A DNA stretch of 64,000 nucleotides from Myxococcales bacterium (GCA_016793325.1 JAEUKI010000057.1:174576-238575), one strand, 5' to 3'. Positions 10,403 through 19,948 are shown, counted from the stretch's first letter. Translations and numbers: made by a program. Notes: generated by a model from the sequence alone, not told the origin.

Positions 10403-12664
10403 TCAGCCGAGCGATCCTTCCCACACGCGGTACGAGATCACGACCTCGTCGCCGCGCATCGGACGGAAGCGATTTCCGAAGAAGATGATCGAGCGCGACG
10501 CGGGGTCGTAGTCGAAGCCCTCTGCGCGATTGCGGGGAACGTCCATCCCCCGCACGCGGACCTTGATCGTGCTGGTGATGGGCGAGCGGTTGAGCACGAA
10601 CTGGCTGGCCGCGCCGGCGATCGCGTCGACGATGCGCGACATCGCCGCGTCCACGTCGGCTTCGAACGCCATACGCACGGCCGCGGGGGACGAGGCGCTG
10701 ATCTGTCGCAGCGGGATGTACGCTCCGCGGTTGGCCTCGATCACGCAGCGCGGCAGGTAGCTCACGTCGAACGCGCTGCACGCGGGCGGCATGCGCGTGT
10801 CCATCGGCTGCTCGTTGAGCAACCGCGGGACGAGCCCGAACGTGAGGATGTCGTTGCGCTGGTAGTACGCGACGATGTTGTTGAGCGTCGCCATGTCCCA
10901 CGCGCCCGAAGCGCTGAAGCGCATCATGGTCTGCGGGTCGACGCCGGTGCGGAAGAAGTTGAAATCGTTGCTCCCCGGCTCGTCCGTGACGTGGAACGCG
11001 ACGACCTTCGCGCCTGCGCGCAAGCGCCACTCGGGGTTGGTCTCGCCGGCCATTCCGCGGCGCCTGAACTCGAAGTGCGTCGCGATCGAGCCCGCCGTCG
11101 GCTGCTCGGAGGTCGTTCCTCCGGTCCACGTGAAGGGCCGCGCGGTGTCGGGCATCGCGGTCGGGCACACGCCGACGGTCGCGTACTGGCAGAGCTGCGC
11201 GGCGCTGTTCATGTCGCGCCCGTTGATCCAACGGAAGCCCATCGGCCACCCCGTGCCGGCGCTCGCCATCGTGAGCATCGGCGTGTTCGAGTTCGCTTGA
11301 AACGCCGCGACGCGGAAGTCCACGCCCGCCGTCGCCATGCGCTCGACGAAGCGCGTCGCCGTTCGACCGACCGCTTCTTGATACGGGCCCATCGAGCCCG
11401 ACGTGTCGATGGTCCAGATGAAGTCCACCGGCGCGGTGCCCTGCTCGGCGCGAATGACCTGACACGCGAAGCCGACGTTCTTGCCGAGCTCCGAGACGCC
11501 CGTCGCGTTGGTGAGGTCGTTCATCCGGATGGCCGTGTTGATCATGGGGTTGTCGACCTGCGCGCGCGGCGCGACCGCCACGATGATGTCGACGAAGCGC
11601 ATGTTTCGCAGGACCGTGGTCACGTCCACGATGAACTCGCTCGCGGCGCCCACCATGGGACCGCCCGCGGGCGCGGCCGCTCCGACGAGCGCCATCGTGA
11701 GACCGTCGCGCAGCGCCGAGGCGCTGGTCATGCGCGCGACGCGGTACGTGCTCTGCACTGCGGGGAACATTTCGTGTGTCGTGAGCGCGCGGCCGACGAG
11801 GACCGCGGTGGTTCCTGCGCCGAGCGCGGCTTGCACCGCCATCTCGACCCGCGCGGACTCGGCGCGAACGTCACCCGTCGCGGGGCCGCCTGCGACGATG
11901 GCCGAGACGTTCGTCGCGGGGTCATCCAGGAGGATCGCGCCGCGGTTGGCCGCGCCCATGAGCGTGCGCGCCATGCCCCACGCCGGGTCGTGCCCCACTT
12001 GAAACGCGGTCATCGGGCCGGCTTGAACGCGCACCATCGCGAGCCCATCGGGCCTGCAAATCGCCACGCCGGACATGCTGTCGGGCCGGCCGTCCCCGTC
12101 CGTGTCACCGAGGCGCGGGTCCGTCTCTCCGCCCGCGACGTCGATGATCCCGTCGCCGTTGAGGTCCTCGTCGCGATCCGGAACGCCGTCGCCGTCCGAG
12201 TCGTTCGACCCGGGGTTGAGGCCGCGGCAGCGCTCGCCGCTCATGCACTCGCTGTCCATCGTGCACGCGGGCAACACGCACGGAGCTCCGCCGTCTCCGC
12301 CGTCGGTGGCGCCAGCGTCCGCGCTCGATCCGCCGACGCATCGTCGTTGGCGCATCGGGTCGTCCGCGACGCAGATCCGCGGGTAGCGCGCTTCGGCGCC
12401 GTCGCGAATGCCGTCCATGTCCGAATCGGGGTTGTTCGGATCGCTTCCGAGCATGCACTCGGTGGCGTTGTCGATTCCGTCGTTGTCCGTGTCGGCGCCA
12501 GCGGCGCAGCGATCGATCCCGCCGTCCATCATCGAGATCGACCCGTCGGAGATCCCGCTGTCGACGCGAGATCCGTCGACGACCGGAGTCATCTCTTCGG
12601 GACAGCCAGCGAGCGCGACGGCGAGCGGTCCGAGCAGCGCGAAGTAGCGAGCAGAACGAAGCAT
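10403..12664 (-). CDS. VWA-domain lipoprotein with thrombospondin type 3-like calcium repeats
   Basis: 753 residues. A signal peptide ends in the lipobox VALAGC. Residues 55-200 carry Asp/Asn-rich calcium repeats of the thrombospondin type 3 kind (DTDNDGIDNATE, NPDSDMDGIRDGAE, LGDTDGDGRPD). A VWA domain begins near residue 415 with an intact MIDAS motif DTSGSMG. The rest contains long Ser/Ala stretches. It is probably a surface adhesion or matrix protein. It is distinct from the cytoplasmic VWA protein at 36036-37247, which has no signal peptide. Confidence 0.85.
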   Translation of the reverse strand: MLRSARYFALLGPLAVALAGCPEEMTPVVDGSRVDSGISDGSISMMDGGIDRCAAGADTDNDGIDNATECMLGSDPNNPDSDMDGIRDGAEARYPRICVADDPMRQRRCVGGSSADAGATDGGDGGAPCVLPACTMDSECMSGERCRGLNPGSNDSDGDGVPDRDEDLNGDGIIDVAGGETDPRLGDTDGDGRPDSMSGVAICRPDGLAMVRVQAGPMTAFQVGHDPAWGMARTLMGAANRGAILLDDPATNVSAIVAGGPATGDVRAESARVEMAVQAALGAGTTAVLVGRALTTHEMFPAVQSTYRVARMTSASALRDGLTMALVGAAAPAGGPMVGAASEFIVDVTTVLRNMRFVDIIVAVAPRAQVDNPMINTAIRMNDLTNATGVSELGKNVGFACQVIRAEQGTAPVDFIWTIDTSGSMGPYQEAVGRTATRFVERMATAGVDFRVAAFQANSNTPMLTMASAGTGWPMGFRWINGRDMNSAAQLCQYATVGVCPTAMPDTARPFTWTGGTTSEQPTAGSIATHFEFRRRGMAGETNPEWRLRAGAKVVAFHVTDEPGSNDFNFFRTGVDPQTMMRFSASGAWDMATLNNIVAYYQRNDILTFGLVPRLLNEQPMDTRMPPACSAFDVSYLPRCVIEANRGAYIPLRQISASSPAAVRMAFEADVDAAMSRIVDAIAGAASQFVLNRSPITSTIKVRVRGMDVPRNRAEGFDYDPASRSIIFFGNRFRPMRGDEVVISYRVWEGSLG

Positions 12665-12777
12665 AGGGTCCGAGCCTCCATCAGTGCGAAACGAACGCGA
12701 CTCCGAAGAATGCCACGAACCCGCGCAAAACTCGATGCGGGCAATCCCGAATCACCAGCGCCTCCCGTTTGTCCGCG

Positions 12778-13689
12778 TCACCGCGGGCGCGCGCTCACGC
12801 TCTCGACGATGCACTGCCGAAGCGCTTCGACGGAGGACAAATTTGCCGCACCCCTGCGGACGAACACGACGTAGCGCTGCGACGGTCCGTCGGTGAGGGC
12901 GATCGATGCGCACCCGGGTGGCGGCACACAAAAATCATTGACCACTGCGGCGCCGAGGCCGAGCCGCGCGCAGTGCATCGCGAGGGGCCATCCGCGGGCC
13001 TCGATCGCGACCTCGAGCTCGTCGTGCAGGGCGCTCTCGACCGCGGCGCGAAGGGCGCTCGGCGCGGGCGGAAGCACCAGCGGAACCCGAGCCAACGACG
13101 CGAGCGCGAGCTTCTTCTTCTTCGCGAGCGCGTGCCCGCGGGCCACGATGACGGCGCTTCGAACGGTGGCGATTGTGGTGCACTCGAGGTCGTCGGGCGG
13201 GGCGCGGTCGAGCGCCGTCACGCCGATGTGCGCGGCCCCGCTGCGAACCGCCGCGAGCGTGCGCTCTCGGTCTCCGAGCGAGAGCTTCGGCGCGCCGCGC
13301 GCACGTCGTCGGTACGCCGCGAGCGCAGGGCCGATCAGGTACAAGAGCGCTCCTTCGCCGGTCGCGAGCGTGGGCGTCTCGTGGTGCTTCTTTCGCGAGA
13401 GCGCGTGGGCGAGCGAGGCGAGGCGCTCGCGGCTCTCGCGGGCGTAGGCGAGGACGGCGGTCCCCTCGTCGGTGAGCGCGAGCGATCGGCCCGAGCGCGC
13501 GTAGAGCGGCGCGCCTGCGGCTTCGGCGAGCCTGCGGAGCTGCGCGTGCACCGTCGGCTGCGCGCGTCGCAGTCGCTTGGCGGCGTTGGTGATGTTGTAG
13601 TCGACCGCGAACGACTCGAGCGCGTCGAGGCAGTCGGGATCGAGCGAGAGCGCGGGCGAAGCGCGGTCGGGAGCCGTCGGGCGTACCAT
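12778..13689 (-). CDS. LysR family transcriptional regulator
   Basis: 303 residues with the ATG at 13689 as the start; the longer frame upstream has no HTH-like continuation. The N-terminal winged helix-turn-helix is about residues 20-75 (NITNAAKRLRRAQPTVHAQL), followed by the linker helix and a two-lobed substrate-binding domain. Its target is unknown. The divergent neighbour is the RNA 2'-phosphotransferase gene, and the classical LysR binding palindrome sits on its own start codon (separate entry), so negative autoregulation is likely. Confidence 0.87.
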   Translation of the reverse strand: MVRPTAPDRASPALSLDPDCLDALESFAVDYNITNAAKRLRRAQPTVHAQLRRLAEAAGAPLYARSGRSLALTDEGTAVLAYARESRERLASLAHALSRKKHHETPTLATGEGALLYLIGPALAAYRRRARGAPKLSLGDRERTLAAVRSGAAHIGVTALDRAPPDDLECTTIATVRSAVIVARGHALAKKKKLALASLARVPLVLPPAPSALRAAVESALHDELEVAIEARGWPLAMHCARLGLGAAVVNDFCVPPPGCASIALTDGPSQRYVVFVRRGAANLSSVEALRQCIVESVSARPR

Positions 13690-13706
13690 CCAAAAAATGG
13701 ATGGTA
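13684..13706. promoter_or_regulatory. LysR-type operator palindrome over the regulator's start codon
   Basis: A perfect inverted repeat with 9-bp arms and a 5-base A-rich centre (TACCATCCA, then TGGATGGTA). It contains ATC-N9-GAT at 13688-13702 and the T-N11-A core of LysR sites. The start codon of the LysR gene (CAT on the plus strand at 13687-13689) is inside the left arm. A protein bound here would block its own transcription or translation start and could affect the divergent kptA-like gene 180 bases away. Confidence 0.65.
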
Positions 13707-13885
13707 GCTCAGAAAAGATCAGTTCCGCGGATGACTCGGCGTGGTGAGTCTCTGGGGCACGAAAGACAAACGGCCCCGTCGGGTGGCTGGACGACACGCG
13801 ATGAGCGACGCTCGGGCACGATGCGAGCAGCGCTGTTCGCGTGGAGCCACGGTCATCCACGGCGAGCCGCGGTAGGAGATCTGTC

Positions 13886-14494
13886 ATGGACGAACGAACG
13901 ATCGTGCAAGCGAGCAAGAAGCTCTCGTGGCTGCTGCGTCACGGCGCGGCAGAAGCGGGCGTGGCGCTCGACAGCGAGGGCTGGGCGGACATCGCGAAGG
14001 TGCTCTCGGCGCTGCGGATGCCGCGGGCGCACTTCGACGCTGCGGTGTCGCAAAACAACAAGAAGCGCTTCGAGGTCGACGGCGACCGCGTCCGCGCGTG
14101 CCAGGGCCACTCGGCGGGCGTCGTCTCGCAGGACGCCGTCGAGTCGAGCTGGGTCGAGCTCGCGCAGGCGGACGGAACGATCTGGCACGGGACCAACCTC
14201 GAGGTGATCGATCAGATCGCCAAAGAGGGCCTGTTGCCCGTCTCGCGGACGCACGTCCACCTTGCAGAGCACACGAATTCAACGGTCGGCAAGCGCGCCA
14301 ACGTCGACGTGCTGCTCGGGGTCTCGATCGCGGCGATGCGGGCGGCGGGCGAGCCCCTGTGGAAGAGCCCCAACGGCGTGATCCTCGCGCGTCGCGTCCC
14401 CCCGAGCGCCATCGTCACGGTGCGCGCGGCGCACAAGCGGGCGGAGTCCGCCGTCGATCGCGTTCGAGCGCTCTTTGCGTCCGCGAAGGAGTGA
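13886..14494 (+). CDS. kptA: RNA 2'-phosphotransferase (Tpt1/KptA family)
   Basis: 202 residues, starting at the ATG with the Shine-Dalgarno AGGAG at 13874-13878. The family removes a 2'-phosphate from RNA using NAD, leaving ADP-ribose 1'',2''-cyclic phosphate and nicotinamide. Visible motifs are KLSWLLRHG near the N-terminus, RACQGHSAGVV in the middle and WHGTNLEVIDQIAKEGL with HVHLAE further on; they carry the conserved Arg-His, HS and H-G-T elements that bind NAD and the 2'-phosphate. In eukaryotes this finishes tRNA splicing. Bacteria lack that pathway, so its true substrate here is unknown. The upstream in-frame ATG at 13841 is less good because it lacks a ribosome site. Confidence 0.93.
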   Translation: MDERTIVQASKKLSWLLRHGAAEAGVALDSEGWADIAKVLSALRMPRAHFDAAVSQNNKKRFEVDGDRVRACQGHSAGVVSQDAVESSWVELAQADGTIWHGTNLEVIDQIAKEGLLPVSRTHVHLAEHTNSTVGKRANVDVLLGVSIAAMRAAGEPLWKSPNGVILARRVPPSAIVTVRAAHKRAESAVDRVRALFASAKE

Positions 14495-14503
14495 GCGCGA
14501 CGC

Positions 14504-15757
14504 TCAGAGCGCGATTCCCGGCGCGGGAAAGTCCTTCAAGAACCCCTTCACCGCCGCGGCGATGGTCCCGAGCTTCGCCTCGTCGCCCTCGCTCTTGATC
14601 GCGTCGTCGAACCACTCGGCGACGTGACCCATGTGCTCGGGCCCGAGCCCGCGCGACGTGATCGCCGGCGTCCCGAGGCGCACGCCCGACGGGTCGAATG
14701 GCTTTCGCGGGTCGAACGGAACGCTGTTGTAGTTGAGCTCGATGCCCGCGGCGTCGAGCGCCTTGGCCGCGCGCTTTCCCGTGACGTTCTTGTTGGTCAA
14801 ATCGATGAGCAACAAGTGGTTGTCCGTGCCGCCCGACACGAGCGCATACCCGCGGTCGTTGAGCGCGCTCGCGAGCGCCTTGGCGTTGTCCACCACGCGC
14901 TTGGCGTAGGTCTTGAATTCTGGGGTCGCAGCTTCCTTCGCCGCCACCGCGAGCGCCGCCATCTGCGAGACGTGCGGGCCGCCCTGCAGCCCCGGAAAGA
15001 CCGCCTTGTCGATCGGCGCCGCGAGGTCCTTTCGCGTGAGGATCATGCCGCCGCGCGGACCGCGGAGGGTCTTGTGCGTCGTGCTCGAGATCACGTCCGC
15101 GTGGCCGACGGGCGAGGGGTGCGCGCCGCCCGCGACGAGCCCCGAGATGTGCGCGATGTCCGCGACGAGGATCGCGCCGACGGACTTCGCGACCTCGGCG
15201 AACGCGGCGAAATCCCAGAGGCGCGGGTACGCCGTCCCGCCGCAGAAGATCACCTTGGGCTTGTGCTCTTCGGCGATCTTGCGCACTTCGTCCATGTCGA
15301 TCCGGTGATCGTCCTTGCGCACGCCGTAGGCCCGCGCGTTGAAATATGCACCCGTAATCGAGACGCTCCAGCCGTGCGTCAGGTGTCCGCCCGCGGGGAG
15401 CCCGAGCCCCATGATCGGGTCGCCCGCCTTGCAGAACGCGAAGAGCACCGCGAGGTTCGCGGGCGAGCCCGAGTAGGGCTGCACGTTGGCGTGCTCGACG
15501 CCGAACAGCGAGCGGATGCGTGACTGCGCGAGCTCTTCGACCGGATCGACGAACTGCTGGCCCTCGTAGTAGCGCTTGCGCGGATAACCCTCGCTGTACT
15601 TGTTGTTGAGCGGCGATCCCATCGCCTCTTGCACCGCGCGCGACGCGTAGTTCTCGCTGGGAATCATCCGCAGCTTGTCGAACTGACGCTGCGTCTCTCC
15701 GCGCACGAGCGCGTACATCTCTGGGTCTTGTTGTTCGAGGGACGGGTCGAAGGTCAC
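14504..15757 (-). CDS. glyA: Serine hydroxymethyltransferase
   Basis: 417 residues, the full length of bacterial SHMT. It converts serine and tetrahydrofolate to glycine and 5,10-methylene-THF with PLP. The PLP lysine is K229 in STTHKTLRGPRGG, and the folate and substrate motifs KYSEGYPRKRYY, QPYSGSPANLAV and DIAHISGLV are present. Gene order is convergent with the 2'-phosphotransferase gene (9 bases apart) and divergent from the FG-GAP lipoprotein. No riboswitch is recognised in the upstream 139 bases. The N-terminal SENYAS is a mild variant of the usual SENFTS/VS. Confidence 0.97.
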   Translation of the reverse strand: MTFDPSLEQQDPEMYALVRGETQRQFDKLRMIPSENYASRAVQEAMGSPLNNKYSEGYPRKRYYEGQQFVDPVEELAQSRIRSLFGVEHANVQPYSGSPANLAVLFAFCKAGDPIMGLGLPAGGHLTHGWSVSITGAYFNARAYGVRKDDHRIDMDEVRKIAEEHKPKVIFCGGTAYPRLWDFAAFAEVAKSVGAILVADIAHISGLVAGGAHPSPVGHADVISSTTHKTLRGPRGGMILTRKDLAAPIDKAVFPGLQGGPHVSQMAALAVAAKEAATPEFKTYAKRVVDNAKALASALNDRGYALVSGGTDNHLLLIDLTNKNVTGKRAAKALDAAGIELNYNSVPFDPRKPFDPSGVRLGTPAITSRGLGPEHMGHVAEWFDDAIKSEGDEAKLGTIAAAVKGFLKDFPAPGIAL

Positions 15758-15896
15758 GGTGTTGGCTCCTCAGGCGCTCATCGGAATGCGAGCTGCTCGG
15801 GCAGGGCTCGTAGCAGCTCTCGGGGATCGCCGCGATTTCGAACCGCGCGATCGTCGGGGAGGGAGAATGCCACAGCATCGGGTTACGATGCCGGTG

Positions 15897-18128
15897 ATGT
15901 CTCGTCGCGCCCGCGCCTCGATCCCTTGCGTGTTGTTCGTCTCGAGCGCGCTCGCGTCGTGCCGTGCGCCTGCGACGTTTGTCGAGCTCGTCGTCGAGAC
16001 CGACGCCGACCCAGACCGCGTGTTTTCGCTGCGCGCTTGCGTGGTGACCGCGGGTCAGCCGCTGCCTTCGGACCCGGCGAGCTGCGCGCAAGGGCAGTGG
16101 ACGCACGGCGGGCCCGCAGAGACCGAGTCGTTTTATCGCTCGTTTTCCGTCGTTCCACCGAAGGGGGACGCGCGGGCGACGGTGGACGTCGCGCTCTTCG
16201 CTGACGTGACCGCGGACGCCACGCGGCCCGCTGTGCGGTTTCGTCGGCTGCTTCGCTTCGGCTTCGTGCGCGGCGCGGCCACCCGACAGCGCGTGTTTCT
16301 CCCGGTGCGCTGCGGCGCCGCGAGCACCGACTGCACGAGCGTCGCGTCCGCGCAGTGCACCGTCGCGATCGCCTGCGAAGACCGCGGTGAGACCTGTGGC
16401 GACGAAGGCGAGTGTCGCCCGCGCGACGTCGAGCCGGTCCCGCTTCCGCCGGACGCGGGCGTTGACGTCCTTCCGCCGCGCGATGTCCGAGCGCTCGCCA
16501 TGGACGTCCTTCAGCGCCGCGATGCTGCGACGGACGCGATGGACGCCGCGGACGCTGCGGACGACGCACCGACGGACGTCCGCGGCGCGGACGCTGGTAA
16601 TTCTCGGGCGCTTCGGCACATCGCGCCGAGGACGGGGGCGACGGTGACCGCGCTTCGTCCGACGTTTCGTTGGACCGCCGCGCCCGCGACGACGTACTCG
16701 GTGCAGGTGTGCCTCGATCGCGAGTGCTCGATGGTCTCGATCGAGTCGACGATGGTCACCGGCGATCGATGGACCCCGCCGAGCAGCTTGGCGCAGGGCC
16801 GCCTGTTTTGGCGGGTGATCCCGTGGACGGGCGGGATGCGAGAGACCAACGCGGCGACGTTTCCGACGCCGTTCTTCGTGCGCAACGGCGGCTGCGCGGA
16901 GGTGCCCGCGTTCGACTTCGACAACGACGGCCGCGCGGACGTCTCGATCGCGTCGCACCCGGGCCGCGCGACGCAGGGGTACGCGCTGATCACGCTCGGG
17001 CGAACGCCGCCCATGAATTCAATGGACCGCATCGAAGTGGGCCCCGATCCAGACGGCCACCTCGGAGAGTCGGTCCTCGGCCTCGACTACAACAACGACG
17101 GCGCGTCCGATTGGCTGCTCACCGTCCCTGGGTACAACACGGGCCGCGGAGCGTGGGTGCTGAGGCCCGGCTACCGCGGCGTCGGACCGATGGCGTCGGG
17201 GTCCAACATCGGCGTCGGCGCCCCCATGGCCTCGCGCGTCGGAACCTCCGGCGCGCCCCTCGGCGACATCGACGCGGATGGCCTCGCGGACTTCGCCGTG
17301 GGTGGCGTCTCTCCGTGGGACTCGGTGATGGTCGCGTCGGCCGATGCAAACGGTCGCGGGGCGAGCCCGCGATTGATCATCGCGCCGGCGGCGGCGTCGT
17401 TCGGGAGCTCGATCGCGAGCTACTGCGACGTCGATGGAGACGGGCGCAACGACCTCGTCGTCGGCGCCCCGTCGGCCGATCGCGTGTTCGTGTTTCGCGC
17501 GGCCACGCTCTCGGGCACGACGTGGCCCGTGTCGACGGCGCTCGCGCCTGCGACCACCGGAGTGCGATTCGGCGCGGCGGTGGCGTGCGCAGACCTCGAC
17601 AACGACGGGCGCACCGACGTGATCGTCGGAGCTCCTGCGGACAGCGCGAACCGCGGCTCGGTCTTCGTCTACATGGCCCAAGCGGGCGGAACCTTCTCGA
17701 CGCCCATCGGAACCACGGGCCCCGTCGCGGGCGACCAGCTCGGGGGAGCGCTCTTCGCGGGGCGAGACTTCGACGGCAACGGGACGTGCGATTGGATCGC
17801 GGGCGCGCACACCGGCGACAGCGCGGGCCTCGTCAACAACGGCAAGATCATCCTCTACCACCTCTCGGATGGAGGGATCACGATCCGCTCGAGCATCTCG
17901 GGGACGATCGCCGGCGAGCAGTGCGGACGCTCGGTCTCGAGCCCCGGCGACGTCGATGGCGACGGACGCGCGGACGTGATCATGGGCTGCGACCTCTCGA
18001 GCCGCGGCGGAGCCAACGCGGGCCGCGCAACGCTCCACTCGGTCGACGCCATGGGCGTGCTCAGCGTCGCGCGCGTCGAGTGGGTGGGGATGCCGTCGGA
18101 CACGCTCGGCGGCTCGCTCTTGCGTTGA
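15897..18128 (+). CDS. FG-GAP/VCBS repeat lipoprotein
   Basis: 743 residues if the ATG at 15897 is used; the ATG at 15888 is a close alternative. A signal peptide ends in a lipobox (SSALASC). A low-complexity Asp/Ala-rich linker (about 205-250) follows. The C-terminal half has seven calcium-type repeats of the form DFDNDGRADV, DYNNDGASDW, DIDADGLADF, DVDGDGRNDL, DLDNDGRTDV, DFDGNGTCDW and DVDGDGRADV, as in integrin-like beta propellers. It is a surface protein, function unknown. No partner gene suggests a job; it stands alone between glyA and prfB. Confidence 0.85.
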   Translation: MSRRARASIPCVLFVSSALASCRAPATFVELVVETDADPDRVFSLRACVVTAGQPLPSDPASCAQGQWTHGGPAETESFYRSFSVVPPKGDARATVDVALFADVTADATRPAVRFRRLLRFGFVRGAATRQRVFLPVRCGAASTDCTSVASAQCTVAIACEDRGETCGDEGECRPRDVEPVPLPPDAGVDVLPPRDVRALAMDVLQRRDAATDAMDAADAADDAPTDVRGADAGNSRALRHIAPRTGATVTALRPTFRWTAAPATTYSVQVCLDRECSMVSIESTMVTGDRWTPPSSLAQGRLFWRVIPWTGGMRETNAATFPTPFFVRNGGCAEVPAFDFDNDGRADVSIASHPGRATQGYALITLGRTPPMNSMDRIEVGPDPDGHLGESVLGLDYNNDGASDWLLTVPGYNTGRGAWVLRPGYRGVGPMASGSNIGVGAPMASRVGTSGAPLGDIDADGLADFAVGGVSPWDSVMVASADANGRGASPRLIIAPAAASFGSSIASYCDVDGDGRNDLVVGAPSADRVFVFRAATLSGTTWPVSTALAPATTGVRFGAAVACADLDNDGRTDVIVGAPADSANRGSVFVYMAQAGGTFSTPIGTTGPVAGDQLGGALFAGRDFDGNGTCDWIAGAHTGDSAGLVNNGKIILYHLSDGGITIRSSISGTIAGEQCGRSVSSPGDVDGDGRADVIMGCDLSSRGGANAGRATLHSVDAMGVLSVARVEWVGMPSDTLGGSLLR

Positions 18129-18203
18129 TCGCGTGTCTCGCGCCGATCGCGGGACACAGAAGCGTTGACGCTCGGAGCGCTTGGAGTTAGCAGAGCCCAT
18201 CCA

Positions 18204-19344
18204 ATGATCGACCCAGAGACCCGAAACAAGTTAGAGGACCTCGCCCGAAGGGGCGAAGTCCTCGGGAGGCATCTTTGACCTCCCGAGGTTGAAGATCCGC
18301 ATCGAAGAGCTCGAGCAGAAGACGCTCGAACCAGGCTTCTGGGAGCGCGGCGACGCGTCCCAGAAAGTGCTCAAAGAAAAGACTCACATCGAGTCCCTGG
18401 TGACGCGGGTCGAGAAGGCGCAGCGCGACGTTCGCGACGGCCTCGACCTGCTCGATCTCGCGGCGAGCGAGAAGGACGAATCGACGGCCAACGAAGTGAC
18501 GGCGTCGGTCACGGCGCTCGAGGCCGCGGTGCGTCGCCTCGAGCTCGAAATGATGCTCAATCGCCCCGAGGACAAGCTCGACTGCTACCTCGAAATCAAC
18601 GCGGGCAACGGCGGGACGGACGCGCAGGACTGGGCCGAGATGCTCTTGCGCATGTACCTCCGGTGGTGCGACCAGCGCGGGTTTACGTACGAGCTGCTCG
18701 ACCAGAGCGAGGGCGAGGAGGCGGGCATCAAGAGCGCGACGGTGCTCGTGCACGGCCACAACGCGTTCGGCTTTCTCTCGGCCGAGCGCGGCGTTCATCG
18801 CTTGATTCGCATCTCGCCGTACGACGCGCAGGCGCGGAGGCAGACGGCGTTCGCCGCGGTGCAGGTGACGCCCGACATCGATGACTCGATCTCGGTCGAC
18901 ATCAAGAAGGGCGACTACGACCGCGAGACGATGCGCTCGGGCGGCGCGGGCGGGCAGCACGTGAACAAGGTCGAGTCCGCGATTCGCATCACGCACAAGG
19001 CCACGGGCATCGTGGTCAAGTGCCAGACCGAGCGCTCGCAGCACGAAAACGAGCGAAAAGCGCTCAAGATGATGCAAGCGAAGCTCTACGAGCTCGAGCG
19101 CTCCAAGCGCGAGGCTGAGTTCGCGAAGAACTACGAGTCCGGCAAGATGGAGATCGGGTTCTCTTCGCAGATTCGCACGTACACGATGGCGCCGTACCGC
19201 CTGGTGAAGGACGAGCGCACCGAGCTCAAGGTGAGCGACGTCCAACGCGTGCTCGACGGCGACATCGACGAGTTCATCGAGGGCTACCTCTTGCACCAGA
19301 TGGAGCGCCGAAAGGCCGCTGAAACGCGGGACAAGATCCTGTAG
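18204..19344 (+). CDS. prfB: Peptide chain release factor 2, expressed by +1 programmed frameshift
   Basis: Codons 1-24 run from ATG 18204 to CTT 18273-18275, then an in-frame TGA at 18276-18278. After a +1 shift (CTT T GAC) the frame continues from 18277 to 19344, giving 379 residues in all. The shift signal is standard: GGGAGG at 18264-18269, a three-base spacer CAT, CTT, then TGA followed by C. RF2 reads UGA and UAA stop codons; the peptidyl hydrolase motif is GGAGGQHVNKV and the codon-recognition tripeptide is SPY, the alphaproteobacterial-style variant of SPF. Low RF2 lets the ribosome slip, so the gene regulates itself. Two overlapping stem-loops surround the site (separate entry). Confidence 0.97.
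18234..18288 (+). promoter_or_regulatory. Competing hairpins around the prfB frameshift site
   Basis: Hairpin A: GAGGAC-C-TCGCCC at 18234-18246 pairs with GGGCGA-A-GTCCTC at 18251-18263, loop GAAG. Hairpin B: CCTCGGGAGG at 18260-18269 pairs perfectly with CCTCCCGAGG at 18279-18288; its 9-base loop holds the CTT-TGA slip site and its 5' arm contains the stimulatory Shine-Dalgarno sequence. The two hairpins share 18260-18263 and cannot both be complete. They lie inside the coding sequence. Confidence 0.6.
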
Positions 19345-19423
19345 CGCGCGACGATCTCGGGGGGGAGATCGCGCCTCGGGCGGACCGCGGATGGACCGGC
19401 GCTTTCGTGGTAGCGTCCGGGGA

Positions 19424-19948
19424 ATGGCGCTCGAGTGGATCGTTCCGATGGCTATCTTCGGGGCGTTTGTCTCATCGAGCAGCGCGACGTGGATGCGTCG
19501 ACAGCGCAGGCTCGACGAGGGCCGCGCGAAGCTGCGCACCGCCGGCTGGGCTGTGCCCGTGCGGGTGCGATCGACGTTTCCCATGGACATCCGCGGCGAG
19601 GTCATCGTCGAGACCTCGTTCGACGAGGCGACGGCGATCGAAGCGGTCGCTGCGTGCGCCATCGACGCGGGCTACCAGCGCGCGGCCGCGATCGGGATCA
19701 CCGCTGCGTTTCGGCGCGGGAGCGAGTGGAAGGCGCTCTCGTCGTTCGACCTCGTGGACGTTCCCAGCGAGATCGCGCTGTGGGTCGAGGCTCCGTCGAC
19801 CGCGGGGCTCACGCGGCTGCGATGCGTGATGACCTATCGCACAAACGCGCACTACGTCTCGGAGGAGGACATCGAGCAGTCGACCATCGAGTTTTCGTCG
19901 GTCGTTCGAGCGCTCCAACCGCGGTCGATCGCGCGTCCGTCGCCATGA
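19424..19948 (+). CDS. Hypothetical protein with N-terminal membrane helix
   Basis: 174 residues from the ATG at 19424; an earlier ATG at 19391 would add an Arg-rich start that reads less well. Residues 4-20 form a hydrophobic segment (WIVPMAIFGAFVSS), and the rest is soluble, alternating beta strands and helices, with an Asp-rich SEEDIEQST near the C-terminus. I do not recognise a family. It lies downstream of prfB and upstream of a kinase gene with no overlap. Confidence 0.6.
   Translation: MALEWIVPMAIFGAFVSSSSATWMRRQRRLDEGRAKLRTAGWAVPVRVRSTFPMDIRGEVIVETSFDEATAIEAVAACAIDAGYQRAAAIGITAAFRRGSEWKALSSFDLVDVPSEIALWVEAPSTAGLTRLRCVMTYRTNAHYVSEEDIEQSTIEFSSVVRALQPRSIARPSP

Noticed and set aside
18204..18278. 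prfB seeming broken by an early TGA
   Set aside because: The sequence has all elements of the standard programmed +1 frameshift, so it is not a pseudogene.
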